Shown here piece by piece: positions 37,809-46,963 of a DNA stretch of 64,000 nucleotides. Source of the DNA: Caulobacteraceae bacterium (GTDB lineage: Bacteria > Pseudomonadota > Alphaproteobacteria > Caulobacterales > Caulobacteraceae); assembly GCA_947475735.1 (NCBI GenBank), contig CANJLQ010000008.1:124001-188000 (forward strand), given 5' to 3'. The position numbers and the translations under genes were made by a program. Position 1 is the stretch's first letter; each line of letters opens with the position of its first letter. The notes beneath the pieces are model-generated. The model was not told the DNA's origin, did not search any database, and was given only the letters and a program-made list of their open reading frames with translations.

Positions 37809-39374
37809 CTAGCGGTCGCCCCCCGGCAAGCCGAAGCGGCGATACAGGTTCAGCGACGACACACCGACGCACGCCACGCCGATCACGGCCAGCACCCAGC
37901 CGATGATGCTGGTCTCGTCGCCGCCGCCCTGTTCGGACGCAAGGCGGAACGCGGCCATCGAGGCACCGAAGGCCGTCAGGCCCACCGCCCCCATGATGAT
38001 GAACGCCCCGGTCTCACTCCAGTCGAAGCCTTCCGGCGCGGTCGCCTCGAAGTCCGGACGACCCAGCGGCTGGCCGCCCTGGGTCAGGCTCAGGTCGTCG
38101 CCGAACAGACCGGCCTCGGGCTGTGCGACCGTCTCGGCCTCGTGGCGTTCGTCGGCGGTCCAGGCCGGACGCGCGATCACGGCCGGCGGTGTGTCCTCGG
38201 GCGCCGTCAGGACCAGGGCTTCCGAGGCCTGCGGCGTCTCGAAAGCGACCGGTGCCGTCGCAGGCTCTTCATTCTGCTGGGTCGCGGGCTGCAGGAACGG
38301 CAGGGGGCCGATGATCGGCGTGCCATAGGGCGCATACCGCTGAATATTGACCGCGGGCAGGTCGGGCACCGGGGGCGTTTCCGCTGGAGCCGGCGCAGGA
38401 GATGTGGTGTCCCCGGCCGCTCCGGGCGCAGCGACCAACTCGGCCTCCACGGTCGCCGTATCGTCCGTTATGTCTTCCGGCGCGGGCGTGGGCCCCTCGG
38501 CGTCGTCCGAGGCCTCGAGGTCGTTCGCGGCCAGCCTCTCGACGGGCGCGACTTCCATCAGGACGGCCGGTTGAACGGCGATCTCATCGCCGTGCGTCTG
38601 GACCGTCTCCGGCTCGGCGTCGGCGGCGACGATAGGCGGGGCGTCCTCGGTCTGTGCCGTTGTGAAGCTCGGCACGATGGGCTCCGGCTCCGGCGCGGGT
38701 TCCGGCTCGCCGAGCAGTGCGGCCAGTGCCGCGCTCCTGCTGTCCGTCGGTTCCGGCGCGGTCGGGTCGTCGACCGCGATCTCGGCGCTCTCGGCCTCGA
38801 CCCCCGGGGCTGCCGAAAGATCGGACTCCGGCGCGAGCGTCGATTCCTGAGCGGACGCCGTCGCGGCGGCGGGCACCTCTTGCGGGACCGGCGCGGTCAG
38901 AAGCTCGGCCAGGGAGATGGCGCGCGACGGATCAGCGCCGAACAGGGCGCGCTCCGCCGCCCGGCGACGCAGGCCGGCGCTGGGAACGTCGGTGGCGGGC
39001 CAGGCCATCATCGCCTTGGCGGCTTCGGCGGTCGCGCCGCTGGACAGCCGCGTCAGCACATCCGATGTCTCGAACCGGTCGCGCCCGACCGAAAAGCCGA
39101 AGCTGACCAGGGCGTCGAACTGGTGTTGGTTCAGCACCGCCGGGGCCGCCGTGTTGACGGTCTTCTCGATGGGCAGAAGGTCGTAGCGCAGCAGCAGCTC
39201 GGCATCGGCTTCCGACACGGACGCGCCCTCGCGCGCGGACAGCGTATGGCCATAGCCGATGATCCAGCCGCCCTCGGCGCGCTGGACCGCGCGGGGGCGG
39301 AAGCCCTCGAAGCTTTTGATCAGGACGATCCCCTCGCGGGAGATTTTCCTCGTTGGCGTTGACACGTCGGACAC
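37809..39374 (-). CDS. GH24 lysozyme-like protein with long acidic linker and C-terminal membrane segments
   Basis: About 521 aa. The N-terminal 150 residues are a GH24 (phage-type lysozyme) domain with IKSFEGFRPRAVQRAEGGW, GYGHTLSAREG and NQHQFDALVSFGFSVG. About 280 residues rich in Pro, Ala and Glu follow, then two hydrophobic segments near the C-terminus (FIIMGAVGLTAFGASMAAF and IIGWVLAVIGVACVGVSSL). The start is uncertain: GTG at 39374 is used; an in-frame TTG at 39428 is possible. Housekeeping context, not prophage. Confidence 0.75.
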   Translation of the reverse strand: MSDVSTPTRKISREGIVLIKSFEGFRPRAVQRAEGGWIIGYGHTLSAREGASVSEADAELLLRYDLLPIEKTVNTAAPAVLNQHQFDALVSFGFSVGRDRFETSDVLTRLSSGATAEAAKAMMAWPATDVPSAGLRRRAAERALFGADPSRAISLAELLTAPVPQEVPAAATASAQESTLAPESDLSAAPGVEAESAEIAVDDPTAPEPTDSRSAALAALLGEPEPAPEPEPIVPSFTTAQTEDAPPIVAADAEPETVQTHGDEIAVQPAVLMEVAPVERLAANDLEASDDAEGPTPAPEDITDDTATVEAELVAAPGAAGDTTSPAPAPAETPPVPDLPAVNIQRYAPYGTPIIGPLPFLQPATQQNEEPATAPVAFETPQASEALVLTAPEDTPPAVIARPAWTADERHEAETVAQPEAGLFGDDLSLTQGGQPLGRPDFEATAPEGFDWSETGAFIIMGAVGLTAFGASMAAFRLASEQGGGDETSIIGWVLAVIGVACVGVSSLNLYRRFGLPGGDR

Positions 39375-39452
39375 CGGTATTGACCCAAATCGAGACAGGA
39401 CGGCTTCGCCCTGCCGGCGGCCCCGCAAGGAGCGCGCCGTCAGACGCGGGTC

Positions 39453-40856
39453 CTACAACAGAATGACGCCGGCGAGGCCGAGGAACGACAAAAAGCCGAT
39501 CGTGTCCGTGATCCAGCTGACGAAGACCGGGGATGACACCGCCGGGTCGCGGTCCAGCCGCTCCAGCAACAGCGGCACCAGCGTCCCGGCGAGAGCGGCC
39601 GCCAGCAGATTGATCACGACCGCCAGACCGATCGTCAGCGACAGCAGCGGCTCCTGGAACCAGACCCATGCGATCCCGGCCAGAAGGACGCCCACCGCCG
39701 TCCCGTTAAAAAGCCCGACCATGATCTCCCGGCCCAGGATGCGAGGCGTATTGGCCGATGTCAGCTCGCGCGACGCCAGCGAGCGCACCGCCACCGTCAA
39801 GGCCTGCGTTCCAGCGTTGCCCCCGATCGAAGCCACGATCGGCATCAGGATCGCCAGATAGACCAGGGCCTCCAGCTCGTCGGCGAACTGGCCGATCACC
39901 AGCGAGGCGAACACGGCCGTGCCCAGATTGACGATCAGCCAGGGGATGCGCGACCGCACGACGCCGAACACGCCCGCGCCCCGGCTCTCGTCCGACACAC
40001 CGGCCAGGCGCAGGATGTCCTCGCGGTTCTCCTCCTGGATGATGTTGACGATATCATCGACGGTGATCTGCCCCACCAGCCGACCGCCTGCGTCCACCAC
40101 CGGGGCCGAGATCAGGTGGTATTTCTCGAAGATGTAGGCGACCTCTTCCTGGTCGGTGTCGGCGGCGATGGCGTTCACCGGCTCCATCAGATCGGACAGT
40201 TTGACGGTCCGCGCCGCCCGCAGCAGGCCGCTGATCGGAATGCCCCCGACCGGCCGGTTGATGGGGTCGACGATGTAGATGTCGAAGAACAGCTCGGGCA
40301 GGTCCTCACCCTGGGCCCGCACATGGTCAATCGTGTCTCCGACGGTCCAGAACAGCGGCGCGGCCATGACCTCGCGCTGCATCAGCCGGCCGGCGGTGTC
40401 CTCGGCATAGCCCAGGGAGTTCTCGATGGCGGCGCGGTCGACCGCCGGCATGGCCGAGAGGACCTTCTCGCGCTGATCGTCCTCCAGATCCTCGACCACG
40501 GCGGCGGCGTCGTCGGAATCCAGCTCCTGCAGCGCCTCGGCAAGGGTGCCGGGCGCGACGCGCTCCAGCACCTCCTCGCGGATGCCGTCGTCCAGCTCGG
40601 GCAGGGTCTCGGCCAGCAACTCGGGCGGCAGCCACAGAACGACGACGCCCCGGTGCTCCGCCGTCAGAAAGCCCATCAGGTCGGCGACGTCGGCGGGGTG
40701 CAGGTCTTCCAGCAGCGCCCGCAGCCGCATGCCGTCGCCGTCATCGGCGGCGTCGACGACCTTTTCGACGAAGCCGGCGGTCAGGACATAGTCCTCATCC
40801 AGCGCCTCGTGATCTTCGATGTCGGTGGGATCGAGAGTGGCGGTCTGTTCGCTCAC
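39453..40856 (-). CDS. mgtE: Magnesium transporter MgtE
   Basis: A 467-aa Mg2+ channel. Domains in order are the N-terminal superhelical domain (LHPADVADLMGFL, REEVLERVAP), paired CBS domains (about residues 150-270, APVVDAGGRLVGQITVDDI) and the C-terminal membrane domain with SIGGNAGTQALTVAVRSLA. It starts with GTG preceded by GGGAGG. MgtE is gated by Mg2+ bound to its cytosolic domains. Confidence 0.9.
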   Translation of the reverse strand: MSEQTATLDPTDIEDHEALDEDYVLTAGFVEKVVDAADDGDGMRLRALLEDLHPADVADLMGFLTAEHRGVVVLWLPPELLAETLPELDDGIREEVLERVAPGTLAEALQELDSDDAAAVVEDLEDDQREKVLSAMPAVDRAAIENSLGYAEDTAGRLMQREVMAAPLFWTVGDTIDHVRAQGEDLPELFFDIYIVDPINRPVGGIPISGLLRAARTVKLSDLMEPVNAIAADTDQEEVAYIFEKYHLISAPVVDAGGRLVGQITVDDIVNIIQEENREDILRLAGVSDESRGAGVFGVVRSRIPWLIVNLGTAVFASLVIGQFADELEALVYLAILMPIVASIGGNAGTQALTVAVRSLASRELTSANTPRILGREIMVGLFNGTAVGVLLAGIAWVWFQEPLLSLTIGLAVVINLLAAALAGTLVPLLLERLDRDPAVSSPVFVSWITDTIGFLSFLGLAGVILL

Positions 40857-40954
40857 GCGGGGGCCTCCCTCTCTCGACGATATCGCTAGTCCTGCAAGGC
40901 CTGGTAGAGGCCCCGCCTGCGAAGTCCCGCGTAGCCCGCCAGGGCAAAGCAGGC

Positions 40955-41039
40955 TGGTGCGGTCGAGAAGACTCGAACTTCCACGGGTTGCCCCACAGCG
41001 ACCTCAACGCTGCGCGTCTACCAATTCCGCCACGACCGC
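40955..41039 (-). tRNA. tRNA-Leu(GAG)
   Basis: An 85-nt cloverleaf beginning GCGGTCGTGGCGGAATTGG and ending with encoded CCA. Anticodon GAG is in GCGTTGAGGTCGC; it has a class II variable arm and the T-arm sequence GTTCGAGTC. Confidence 0.95.
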
Positions 41040-41158
41040 TCGCATCGGAGGGGGGCTGATAGCGGAGGCGGAACCGGAAGGGAAGGGGGGCGCGAGACCA
41101 GACGACAGGCTTGCCACTCCGAGGTGCCCGGGCTATGTCCCCGCCTCCCCGATGACAT

Positions 41159-41233
41159 GGATGCGTAGCTCAGCGGGAGAGCACCTCGTTCACACCGAGG
41201 GGGTCACAGGTTCAATCCCTGTCGCATCCACCA
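41159..41233 (+). tRNA. tRNA-Val(CAC)
   Basis: A 75-nt cloverleaf GGATGCGTAGCTCAGCGGG... ending CCA. The anticodon loop TTCACAC gives CAC. The 3' half overlaps the antisense 3' end of lipB. Confidence 0.95.
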
Positions 41234-41942
41234 TCTTCCCAGCCTGATCGACCGCCCCGAACACCCGGCGAAAGCTGGTCTTCAAGGCCGCGTCCGCCTC
41301 GTCCATCGGGGCCAGCACGCCGAGGTCCACCAGGCTGGTCACGCCGTGCTCGGCGATGCCGCACGGCACGATGCCGCCGAAATGGTCCAGCTCAGGCTCC
41401 ACGTTCAGACTGATGCCGTGAAAGCTGACCCACTTTCGCACCTTGACCCCGATAGCGGCGATCTTGTCCTCGCGGCTCCAGCCGGGACCCTTTCGTTCGA
41501 CCCAGACGCCGACGCGGCCTTCGCGCACATCGGCCTCGACGCCGAACTCGGTCAGCGCCCCGATGATCCAGGCCTCCAGCCCGCGCACGAAGCCGCGCAC
41601 GTCCTTCCCGCGCTGGTTCAGGTCCAGCATGACATAGGCCACGCGCTGTCCCGGCCCGTGATAGGTGAACTGCCCGCCCCGGCCTGTGCGGTGGACCGGA
41701 AACCGGTCGGGGGCCAACAGGTCGTCGTCCCGGGCCGACACCCCGGCGGTGTAGAGCGGCGGATGTTCTAGCAACCACACGCGCTCGGGGGCCTCGCCGG
41801 CCGCGATCGCGGCGACCCGCGCCTCCATCTCGGCCACCGCGTCCTCATAGGGAACCAGTCCCGGGGCCACGACCCATTCGACCGGGCGGCCATCGGAACG
41901 AATCAGCGGGGAAACGGCGGCGCTTAACGGCTCGGCAAGCAT
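41190..41942 (-). CDS. lipB: Octanoyltransferase LipB
   Basis: A 250-aa enzyme moving octanoyl groups from ACP to lipoyl domains. Family blocks are [29 protein letters not shown], the KVRKW Lys and the catalytic Cys194 in [11 protein letters not shown]. The last about 15 residues (ending GIEPVTPSV) are encoded by the complement of tRNA-Val, a 44-bp antisense overlap that supplies the stop codon. Confidence 0.9.
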   Translation of the reverse strand: MLAEPLSAAVSPLIRSDGRPVEWVVAPGLVPYEDAVAEMEARVAAIAAGEAPERVWLLEHPPLYTAGVSARDDDLLAPDRFPVHRTGRGGQFTYHGPGQRVAYVMLDLNQRGKDVRGFVRGLEAWIIGALTEFGVEADVREGRVGVWVERKGPGWSREDKIAAIGVKVRKWVSFHGISLNVEPELDHFGGIVPCGIAEHGVTSLVDLGVLAPMDEADAALKTSFRRVFGAVDQAGKMVDATGIEPVTPSV

Positions 41943-41972
41943 GACGCCCCAATGTGACCCCGAGGGCCGCCA

Positions 41973-42269
41973 ATGCAAGATCAGCCGCCAGTACCCTCCA
42001 GCGTATCCGGAGTCTCCATGAGCCAGGTCGAGGCCGTCGACGTCGAACTGTCCGTCGTCCTGGGCCGATCGGTGCTGCCCATGTCCCAGCTGCTCAAGAT
42101 GGGCCGGGGCGCGGTCATCCCGCTGGACGCGACCGAGCACGACGAGGTCTGGATCCTGGCCAACAACCACCCGGTCGCGCGCGGCCAGATCGAGATCCGC
42201 GAGGACCGCATCGCCATCACCGTGACGCGCGCCGCCGACGTCTACGACTTCATGGCCGGCGCCGCCTAG
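41973..42269 (+). CDS. FliN/SpoA-family protein (flagellar motor switch type)
   Basis: 98 aa, with a SpoA domain: [49 protein letters not shown] and ITVTRAAD. These match the FliN C-ring domain. It stands alone, with no flagellar switch genes next to it. The start may be the ATG at 41973 or 42018. Its stop overlaps the convergent symporter stop by 4 bases. Confidence 0.75.
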   Translation: MQDQPPVPSSVSGVSMSQVEAVDVELSVVLGRSVLPMSQLLKMGRGAVIPLDATEHDEVWILANNHPVARGQIEIREDRIAITVTRAADVYDFMAGAA

Positions 42270-43555
42270 ATTCCGGCTGCCTTCATGCCCTCGGGCGTCT
42301 CCGCGTCCGGGTCGCCGGGCAGCCAGGCGACGTGACCGTCATAGATTTCGCCGTTCAGGATGCCTTCTTCGCGGGCAACCAAGACGGGCACTAGCATCTG
42401 GCCGGTGACGTTGGTCATGGTGCGGATCATGTCGACGATCCGGTCCACCGCGATGATGTAGCCGATCCCCTCCAGCGGCAGGCCCGCGGTCGACAGCGTC
42501 AGGGTCAGCATGACGATCGAGGTCCCCGGCACCCCTGCCGTCCCCAGCGATCCCAGCACCGCCGTCAGGCCGATCAGGACATACTGGGTCAGGCTCAGCT
42601 CAATGCCGAAATACTGGGCGATGAAGATCGAGGCGATGGAGGGATAGATGGCCCCGCACCCGTCCATCTTGACGTTGGCCCCTAGCGGCACCGCGAAGGC
42701 CGCATAGGCCTGGGGCACGCCCAGCCGCTCGACCGTCTGGCGCAGGGTGATCGGCAGGGTCCCCAGCGACGACTGGGTGGCGAAGGCCGTCTGCTGCGCC
42801 GCGAACGCCCCCTTGAAGAAGGACAGCACCTTCAACCCGTGCGCCTTCAGCAGCACCGGATAGACGACGAAGACGTGGAACAGGCAGGCCGCATAGATGG
42901 CCACCACGAACTTGCCGAGCGGCAACAGCGCCTCCCAGCCATAACCGCCGACGACCGAGCCGATCAGGCCGAACACGCCGAACGGCGTCAGCTGGATCAC
43001 CCAGCGGGTGATGCGGAAGATGATCGCCGCGCCCTCGTCCACGAACCGTCGCGCCGTCTGCGCCCGGTCGCCCAGCGCCACCAGGGCCGCGCCGACCAGG
43101 GCCGAGAAGAAGATGATCTGCAGCACCCTGCCTTCGCTCAGGGCCGCGAACGGATTGGTCGGCACGATGCCGATCAGCACTTCCAGCGGCGTCGGGATTT
43201 CGCGCTCCCGCACCTCGCCCATCGGCAGGTTGGCCAACCCCGCTCCGGGATCGATCAGATGCCCGAAGGCCAGGCCCACCAGCACCGCGAGCAGCGACGT
43301 CATGGCGAACCAGACGACGGTGCGGATCGCCAGCCGCACCGCTCCCGTCCCTTCGCCCAGCTTTGCGATCGAACTGGCGATCGTGAACAGCACCAGCGGC
43401 GCCACCACCATGCGGATCAGGTTCAGATAGACGTCGCCGATCGGCTGCAGCCAGACCGTCGCCTGCTCCTGCAGGATCAGCCCCGCGACGATGCCGAGCC
43501 CGAACCCGGCGGCGGTGCGCTGCCACAAGGGGATGGCGAAGAATTTCTGGAGCAT
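42266..43555 (-). CDS. Dicarboxylate/amino acid:cation symporter
   Basis: A 429-aa DAACS-family transporter with 8 membrane helices and two re-entrant loops: [20 protein letters not shown], the serine-rich loop [13 protein letters not shown], the [12 protein letters not shown] segment and the [15 protein letters not shown] loop. Substrate may be C4-dicarboxylate, glutamate or aspartate. The ATG at 43555 starts [13 protein letters not shown]; in-frame upstream starts exist but lack better ribosome sites. Confidence 0.85.
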   Translation of the reverse strand: MLQKFFAIPLWQRTAAGFGLGIVAGLILQEQATVWLQPIGDVYLNLIRMVVAPLVLFTIASSIAKLGEGTGAVRLAIRTVVWFAMTSLLAVLVGLAFGHLIDPGAGLANLPMGEVREREIPTPLEVLIGIVPTNPFAALSEGRVLQIIFFSALVGAALVALGDRAQTARRFVDEGAAIIFRITRWVIQLTPFGVFGLIGSVVGGYGWEALLPLGKFVVAIYAACLFHVFVVYPVLLKAHGLKVLSFFKGAFAAQQTAFATQSSLGTLPITLRQTVERLGVPQAYAAFAVPLGANVKMDGCGAIYPSIASIFIAQYFGIELSLTQYVLIGLTAVLGSLGTAGVPGTSIVMLTLTLSTAGLPLEGIGYIIAVDRIVDMIRTMTNVTGQMLVPVLVAREEGILNGEIYDGHVAWLPGDPDAETPEGMKAAGI

Positions 43556-43695
43556 CGTGAACCGGTGAGGGGAGGGGAGCCGGAACATCGTCGGCCGACC
43601 GCCCGTCGGCAACGGCTATGGAGGCCCTTCAGACGCAGTTCTTCTGTCGGAGGGTTTAGCGGTTCTAAAGGGCGTCGGTTCCCGCCCGACCGAAC

Positions 43696-43831
43696 TCCGT
43701 CATCCTCGGACTTGATCCGAGGATCGGATTGTCCACCGCGCGAAAGCGGGAACGGTCGCGCGACCTCGCCTCCTCCTGGCGCACGAGCTGGGTCCCCGTC
43801 CGATCCTCGGATCAAGTCCGAGGATGACGGA
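43696..43831. repeat. REP/BIME-like inverted repeat, 33-bp perfect arms
   Basis: Arm 43696-43728 (starting TCCGTCATCCTCGGACTTGA) is the exact reverse complement of 43799-43831, separated by 70 bases. Each arm contains its own palindrome around CCTCGGACTTGATCCGAGG. The motif type recurs in many alphaproteobacterial intergenic regions. It fills most of the 315-bp gap between the symporter and gph; nothing else was seen there. Confidence 0.9.
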
Positions 43832-43870
43832 GACGGAGGTACGGCCCGAGACCTGCCCTTGGACGTCGCC

Positions 43871-44584
43871 TCAGCCCGCCATCGCCTTGGCGACATAGTG
43901 CTCGACCACCAGCATATCGACCGCTTCCTCGATGTCCTCGAAGGCATCGACCAGCACGTCGGGCTCCAGTTCCTCCATCGGCACGGGGGTGTAGCCGTAG
44001 GTCACGCCGATCACCGGACAGCCGGCGTCCCGTGCGGAACCCACGTCGGGCGCCGCATCCCCGACCATGATGGCGCGGGTGGGGTCTCCGCCGACGCTCT
44101 TGACCGCCTCGATCAGATGGGCCCCGGAGGGCTTTCTATCGCTCACCCGATCGGGGCCGACGATGGCGGCGAAATGGCGGGTCAGGTCGATCTTGCCCAG
44201 CAGCAGCTCCGACAGGTCCGACCGCTTGTTAGTCACCACCACCAGGATCGCGCCGCGCGCCGCCAGGGTCTCCAGCGTCTCGACCACGCCGTCATAGGGC
44301 ACCGAGTGATCGGCGATGTGGGCGGTGTAGTCAGCCATAAAGGCCTCGAACAGCGCCGGGTCGCGGGCATCCTCCGTCGAGGCTCCGGCCCGCTCGAAGC
44401 CATGCAGCAGCAGGGCCCGCGCCCCTCCGCCGATCCACTGGCTCGCCTCCTCGACGGCCGCCGGGGGCAGGCCCTTCAGCGCCAGCATCCGGTTCAGCGT
44501 CCCGACCAGGTCCTCGTGCGTCTCGACGAGGGTGCCGTCCAGGTCAAAGGCGATCGTCCAGCCGATCAGGTCCTGTTCGATCAT
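43871..44584 (-). CDS. gph: Phosphoglycolate phosphatase
   Basis: A 237-aa HAD-superfamily phosphatase with motif I AFDLDGTLVETH, motif II VVVTNKRS, motif III Lys in RKPSGAHLIEAV and motif IV MVGDAAPDVGSARDAG. The cap-domain type and length fit Gph, which removes 2-phosphoglycolate. Its ATG faces the divergent glmU gene 65 bases away. Confidence 0.85.
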   Translation of the reverse strand: MIEQDLIGWTIAFDLDGTLVETHEDLVGTLNRMLALKGLPPAAVEEASQWIGGGARALLLHGFERAGASTEDARDPALFEAFMADYTAHIADHSVPYDGVVETLETLAARGAILVVVTNKRSDLSELLLGKIDLTRHFAAIVGPDRVSDRKPSGAHLIEAVKSVGGDPTRAIMVGDAAPDVGSARDAGCPVIGVTYGYTPVPMEELEPDVLVDAFEDIEEAVDMLVVEHYVAKAMAG

Positions 44585-44649
44585 CGCCGTCTCCCGTCCG
44601 GCCCCCCGATGGGCTAGACCGCTGGCGTGACTAGCCGCCGGACCGATTC

Positions 44650-45987
44650 ATGACCAGACGCGCCGCCATCATCCTCGCCGCCGGCCAGGGCACGCGCATG
44701 AAGTCGCCGCTGCCCAAGGTCCTGCACCCCGTCGGCCACCGCGCCATGCTGGACCACGCCATCGACGCGGCCGAGGGGCTGGGCTGCGAGCGCATCGTCG
44801 TGGTCGTCGGAAACCACTCGCCCGAGGTCCGCGCCCATGTCGAGAAGCGGCTGGGTGCCGCCGCCATCGCCGTCCAGGACCCGCCGCTGGGCACGGGCCA
44901 CGCCGTCCGCGCGGCCGAGGTCCTGCTGGCCGACTTCGATGGAGAGGTGGTCGTCACCTACGGCGATGTGCCCCTGCTGCGCGCCGCCGACATCGCGCCG
45001 GTGTTCGGCGGGGGCGGTGTCACCGTGATCGGCTTCGAGGCCCGCGACCCCGGCGCCTACGGCCGCCTGGTCATGGACGGCGACACCCTGGCCGCGATCA
45101 CCGAGGCCAAGGAGGCCTCGCCCGAGGTCCTGGCCCTGACCACCTGCAACTCCGGCGTCATGGCCGCGCCCGCGCGGCTGCTGTTCGAGCTCCTGGCCCG
45201 CGTCACCAACGACAACGCCAAGGGCGAATACTATCTGACCGACGTCGTGGCGCTGGCGCGCGGGCAGGGGGCCCCGACCCGCGCGGTCATGGCGTCGGAG
45301 GACGCCGTCATGGGTGTCAACGCCCAGGCCGAGCTCGCCCAGGCCGAGGCCCTGTTCCAGCAGGTCCAGCGCGAGACCTTCCTCGCCGCCGGCGTCACCA
45401 TGAGCGCCCCCGACACCGTCCACTTCGCCTGGGACACCCAGGTCGGGGCCGGCACGGTGATCGAACCCTTCGTCGTCTTTGGCCCGGGCGCGAAGATCGC
45501 CGAAAACGCCCGCATCCGGAGCTTTTCCCACATCGAGGGCGCGACGGTCGCCTCGGGCACCGAGGTCGGCCCCTACGCCCGGCTGCGCCCCGGCGCGGAC
45601 CTGGCCGAAGACGTCAAGGTCGGCAACTTCGTGGAGGTCAAGGCCGTCCGCATGGAGCGGGGCGCCAAGGCCAACCACCTGTCCTATCTGGGCGACGGCT
45701 CGGTCGGCGCGGGCGCGAACATCGGCGCGGGCACGATCTTCTGCAACTACGACGGCTTCAATAAGGCCCGCACCGAGGTGGGCGAGGGGGCCTTCATCGG
45801 CTCGAACAGTTCGCTGGTGGCCCCGGTGTCGATCGGGGCGGGCGCGATCGTCGGCTCCGGCTCGGTCATCACCAAGGACGTGCCTGCGGATGCGCTGGCG
45901 TTCGGCCGCGCACGCCAGATCGTGAAGGAGGGCGGAGGGGCTGCCTTCCGCGAAAAAGCAAGGGTCAAGAAGGAGTCCAAGCAATGA
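44650..45987 (+). CDS. glmU: Bifunctional UDP-N-acetylglucosamine pyrophosphorylase / glucosamine-1-phosphate N-acetyltransferase
   Basis: A 445-aa enzyme making UDP-GlcNAc for peptidoglycan and LPS. The N-terminal uridyltransferase has [19 protein letters not shown] and [10 protein letters not shown]. The C-terminal left-handed beta-helix has repeated hexapeptides ([18 protein letters not shown]) and the acetyltransferase block [20 protein letters not shown]. It ends close to the inverted-repeat element preceding rpiA. Confidence 0.93.
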   Translation: MTRRAAIILAAGQGTRMKSPLPKVLHPVGHRAMLDHAIDAAEGLGCERIVVVVGNHSPEVRAHVEKRLGAAAIAVQDPPLGTGHAVRAAEVLLADFDGEVVVTYGDVPLLRAADIAPVFGGGGVTVIGFEARDPGAYGRLVMDGDTLAAITEAKEASPEVLALTTCNSGVMAAPARLLFELLARVTNDNAKGEYYLTDVVALARGQGAPTRAVMASEDAVMGVNAQAELAQAEALFQQVQRETFLAAGVTMSAPDTVHFAWDTQVGAGTVIEPFVVFGPGAKIAENARIRSFSHIEGATVASGTEVGPYARLRPGADLAEDVKVGNFVEVKAVRMERGAKANHLSYLGDGSVGAGANIGAGTIFCNYDGFNKARTEVGEGAFIGSNSSLVAPVSIGAGAIVGSGSVITKDVPADALAFGRARQIVKEGGGAAFREKARVKKESKQ

Positions 45988-46156
45988 TCCCTCTCCCAGA
46001 GGGAGAGGGCTTGAGCGCACGGCGCGAAGCGTCGTCCTTGCGCGAAAGGGTGAGGGGTTTCCCTCTCACCGACTCCCACCGTACGCCCTCACCCTTTCGG
46101 CTTGCGGCTCGCTTCGCTCTCCGAGCCTCAAGCCCTCTCCCCACGGGAGAGGGAAG
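45988..46156. repeat. Palindromic intergenic element between glmU and rpiA
   Basis: The left arm TCCCTCTCCCAGAGGGAGAG then GGCTTGAG, and CGAAAGGGTGAGGG, is mirrored on the right by CCCTCACCCTTTCG and CTCAAGCCCTCTCCCC then ACGGGAGAGGGA. The whole gap can fold into one long imperfect hairpin. It resembles REP-type elements and occupies the entire gap. Confidence 0.8.
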
Positions 46157-46840
46157 ATGAGCGACCTCCAGAAACGCCTCGCCGGAGAGGCCGCCGCCCT
46201 CCGCGTCGAGCCGGGCATGGTCGTCGGCCTCGGCACCGGCTCCACCGCTGCCTGGTTCGTCAAGGCACTGGCCGAACGCGGCCTGACCGGCCTGCGGTGC
46301 GTCCCGACGTCCGAAAAGACCGCCGACCTCGCCCGCGAGCTCGGCCTGCCCCTGACCACGCTCGAGGACGTCTCCCGCATCGACCTGACCGTCGACGGCG
46401 CCGACGAGGTCGGGCCCGGTCTGGCCCTCATCAAGGGCGGCGGCGCGGCCCTGCTGCGCGAGAAACTGGTGTGGGAGGCGTCGAACCGCTGCCTCGTCAT
46501 CGCCGACGCGGCCAAGGTCGTGCCGGTGCTGGGCGCCTTTCCCCTGCCGATCGAGGTCGTCGCCTTCGGTCACAAGGCGACCGCCAACCGCATCATGGAC
46601 GTGCTGATCGACCACGACATCGCCATGCCCGCTCGTCTGCGTCAGGCTGATCGCGGCGTCGTCCGCACTGACGGCGGCAACGTCATCTACGACGCGAAAT
46701 GCCAGGCCATCCACGACCCCGTTCGCCTCGCCGACGACCTGAAGCTGATCACCGGCGTGGTCGAGCACGGCCTGTTTCTCGATCTCGCCGACGAGGCGAT
46801 CATCGGTGGCGATGATGGCGTCACCGTATTGCCCCCCTGA
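46157..46840 (+). CDS. rpiA: Ribose-5-phosphate isomerase A
   Basis: A 227-aa isomerase of the pentose phosphate pathway. Family motifs are GLGTGSTAAWF, TSEKTADLARELG, the catalytic DLTVDGADEVGPGLALIKGGGAALLREK block and TDGGNVIYD. GGGAGAGGGAAG of the repeat element serves as ribosome binding region. Confidence 0.92.
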   Translation: MSDLQKRLAGEAAALRVEPGMVVGLGTGSTAAWFVKALAERGLTGLRCVPTSEKTADLARELGLPLTTLEDVSRIDLTVDGADEVGPGLALIKGGGAALLREKLVWEASNRCLVIADAAKVVPVLGAFPLPIEVVAFGHKATANRIMDVLIDHDIAMPARLRQADRGVVRTDGGNVIYDAKCQAIHDPVRLADDLKLITGVVEHGLFLDLADEAIIGGDDGVTVLPP

Positions 46841-46913
46841 GCCTTGCCGGACTGTCTTCGACTGCCTACCTCCGCCCGTCCCCAGGCCTTGTTTGGGAAC
46901 AGAATTTCAGCCG

Positions 46914-46950
46914 TTTCAGACTATTCAGACTCTGTTTGCGACGTCTGAAA
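46914..46950. promoter_or_regulatory. Inverted repeat upstream of gor
   Basis: TTTCAGAC (46914-46921) and GTCTGAAA (46943-46950) form perfect 8-base arms separated by 21 bases, just before the ribosome site of gor. A regulator or RNA role is possible but unproven. Confidence 0.35.
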
Positions 46951-46963
46951 TGCGGAGCCCGCC

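Noticed and set aside
37809..39374. Prophage endolysin
   Set aside because: No phage genes nearby and the protein has a long linker and membrane segments; flanking genes are housekeeping.
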